DNA of 60,000 bases from Chrysomallon squamiferum (lineage: Eukaryota; Mollusca; Gastropoda; Neomphalida; Peltospiridae). The stretch covers positions 5,601,811 to 5,661,810 of the forward strand of contig CM022673.1 of NCBI GenBank assembly GCA_012295275.1, written 5' to 3'. Below, piece after piece: positions 59,953 through 60,000 of this stretch. The notes beneath the pieces are model-generated. The model worked only from the letters and a program-made list of their open reading frames with translations, searched no databases and had not been told where the DNA came from. The position numbers were made by a program, and so were the translations under genes. The first letter of the stretch is position 1. The number at the start of each line of letters is the position of its first letter.

Positions 59953-60000
59953 GTCAGTAACAAAAATCAAAAAAAAAGAACAATCTTCAGAATCTGTTCT

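Overview
The window is nuclear DNA from an animal. Genes are split by many GT-AG introns, intergenic DNA is very AT-rich and full of microsatellites, and the proteins are metazoan (Tousled-like kinase, alpha-tubulin, METTL2-type tRNA methyltransferase, clan-2 cytochrome P450, DUF4773-like protein). Introns of about 0.3-2 kb, a CYP17/CYP2-like P450 and a DUF4773-like gene suggest an invertebrate bilaterian, perhaps a mollusc or other lophotrochozoan. That placement is inference. All gene models were built by reading splice sites and checking that codon phase is kept across every junction.

Layout. 1-3735: AT-rich DNA, probably an intron of the first gene. 3736-17245 (+): nineteen exons of a Tousled-like kinase, lacking only the extreme N-terminus, with one apparent 1-base deletion. 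17246-24200: kinase 3' flank with a degenerate tandem repeat and microsatellites. 24204-28308 (-): complete three-exon alpha-tubulin of 451 residues, whose K40 loop is rewritten while the rest looks ordinary. 28309-32573: AT-rich spacer with one SINE-like element. 32574-34860 (-): four-exon gene for a type II membrane protein with three 11-residue sequon repeats and a DUF4773-like domain. It lies head to head, 171 bp apart, with a METTL2-family gene (35032-40514, +). That gene has a second candidate first exon (35780-36015) with a presequence-like N-terminus. 42017-46479 (+): an unrecognised 821-residue protein in two exons. 46480-50100: spacer with tRNA-like SINE fragments. 50118-59952 onward (+): the first two coding exons of a Pro/Gly/Met-rich protein, separated by a 9.66 kb intron. 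That intron contains an entire seven-exon cytochrome P450 gene on the opposite strand (53628-58209) and a decayed coding-like island (50.4-51.7 kb).

The genes do not form a pathway. The most interesting points are: the METTL2 locus apparently encoding a cytosolic and a mitochondrial tRNA m3C enzyme from alternative first exons; the alpha-tubulin with glutamine in place of acetylatable lysine 40; the intron-nested P450 that lacks the acidic residue of the I-helix motif; the compact divergent promoter; and the orphan 821-residue protein.
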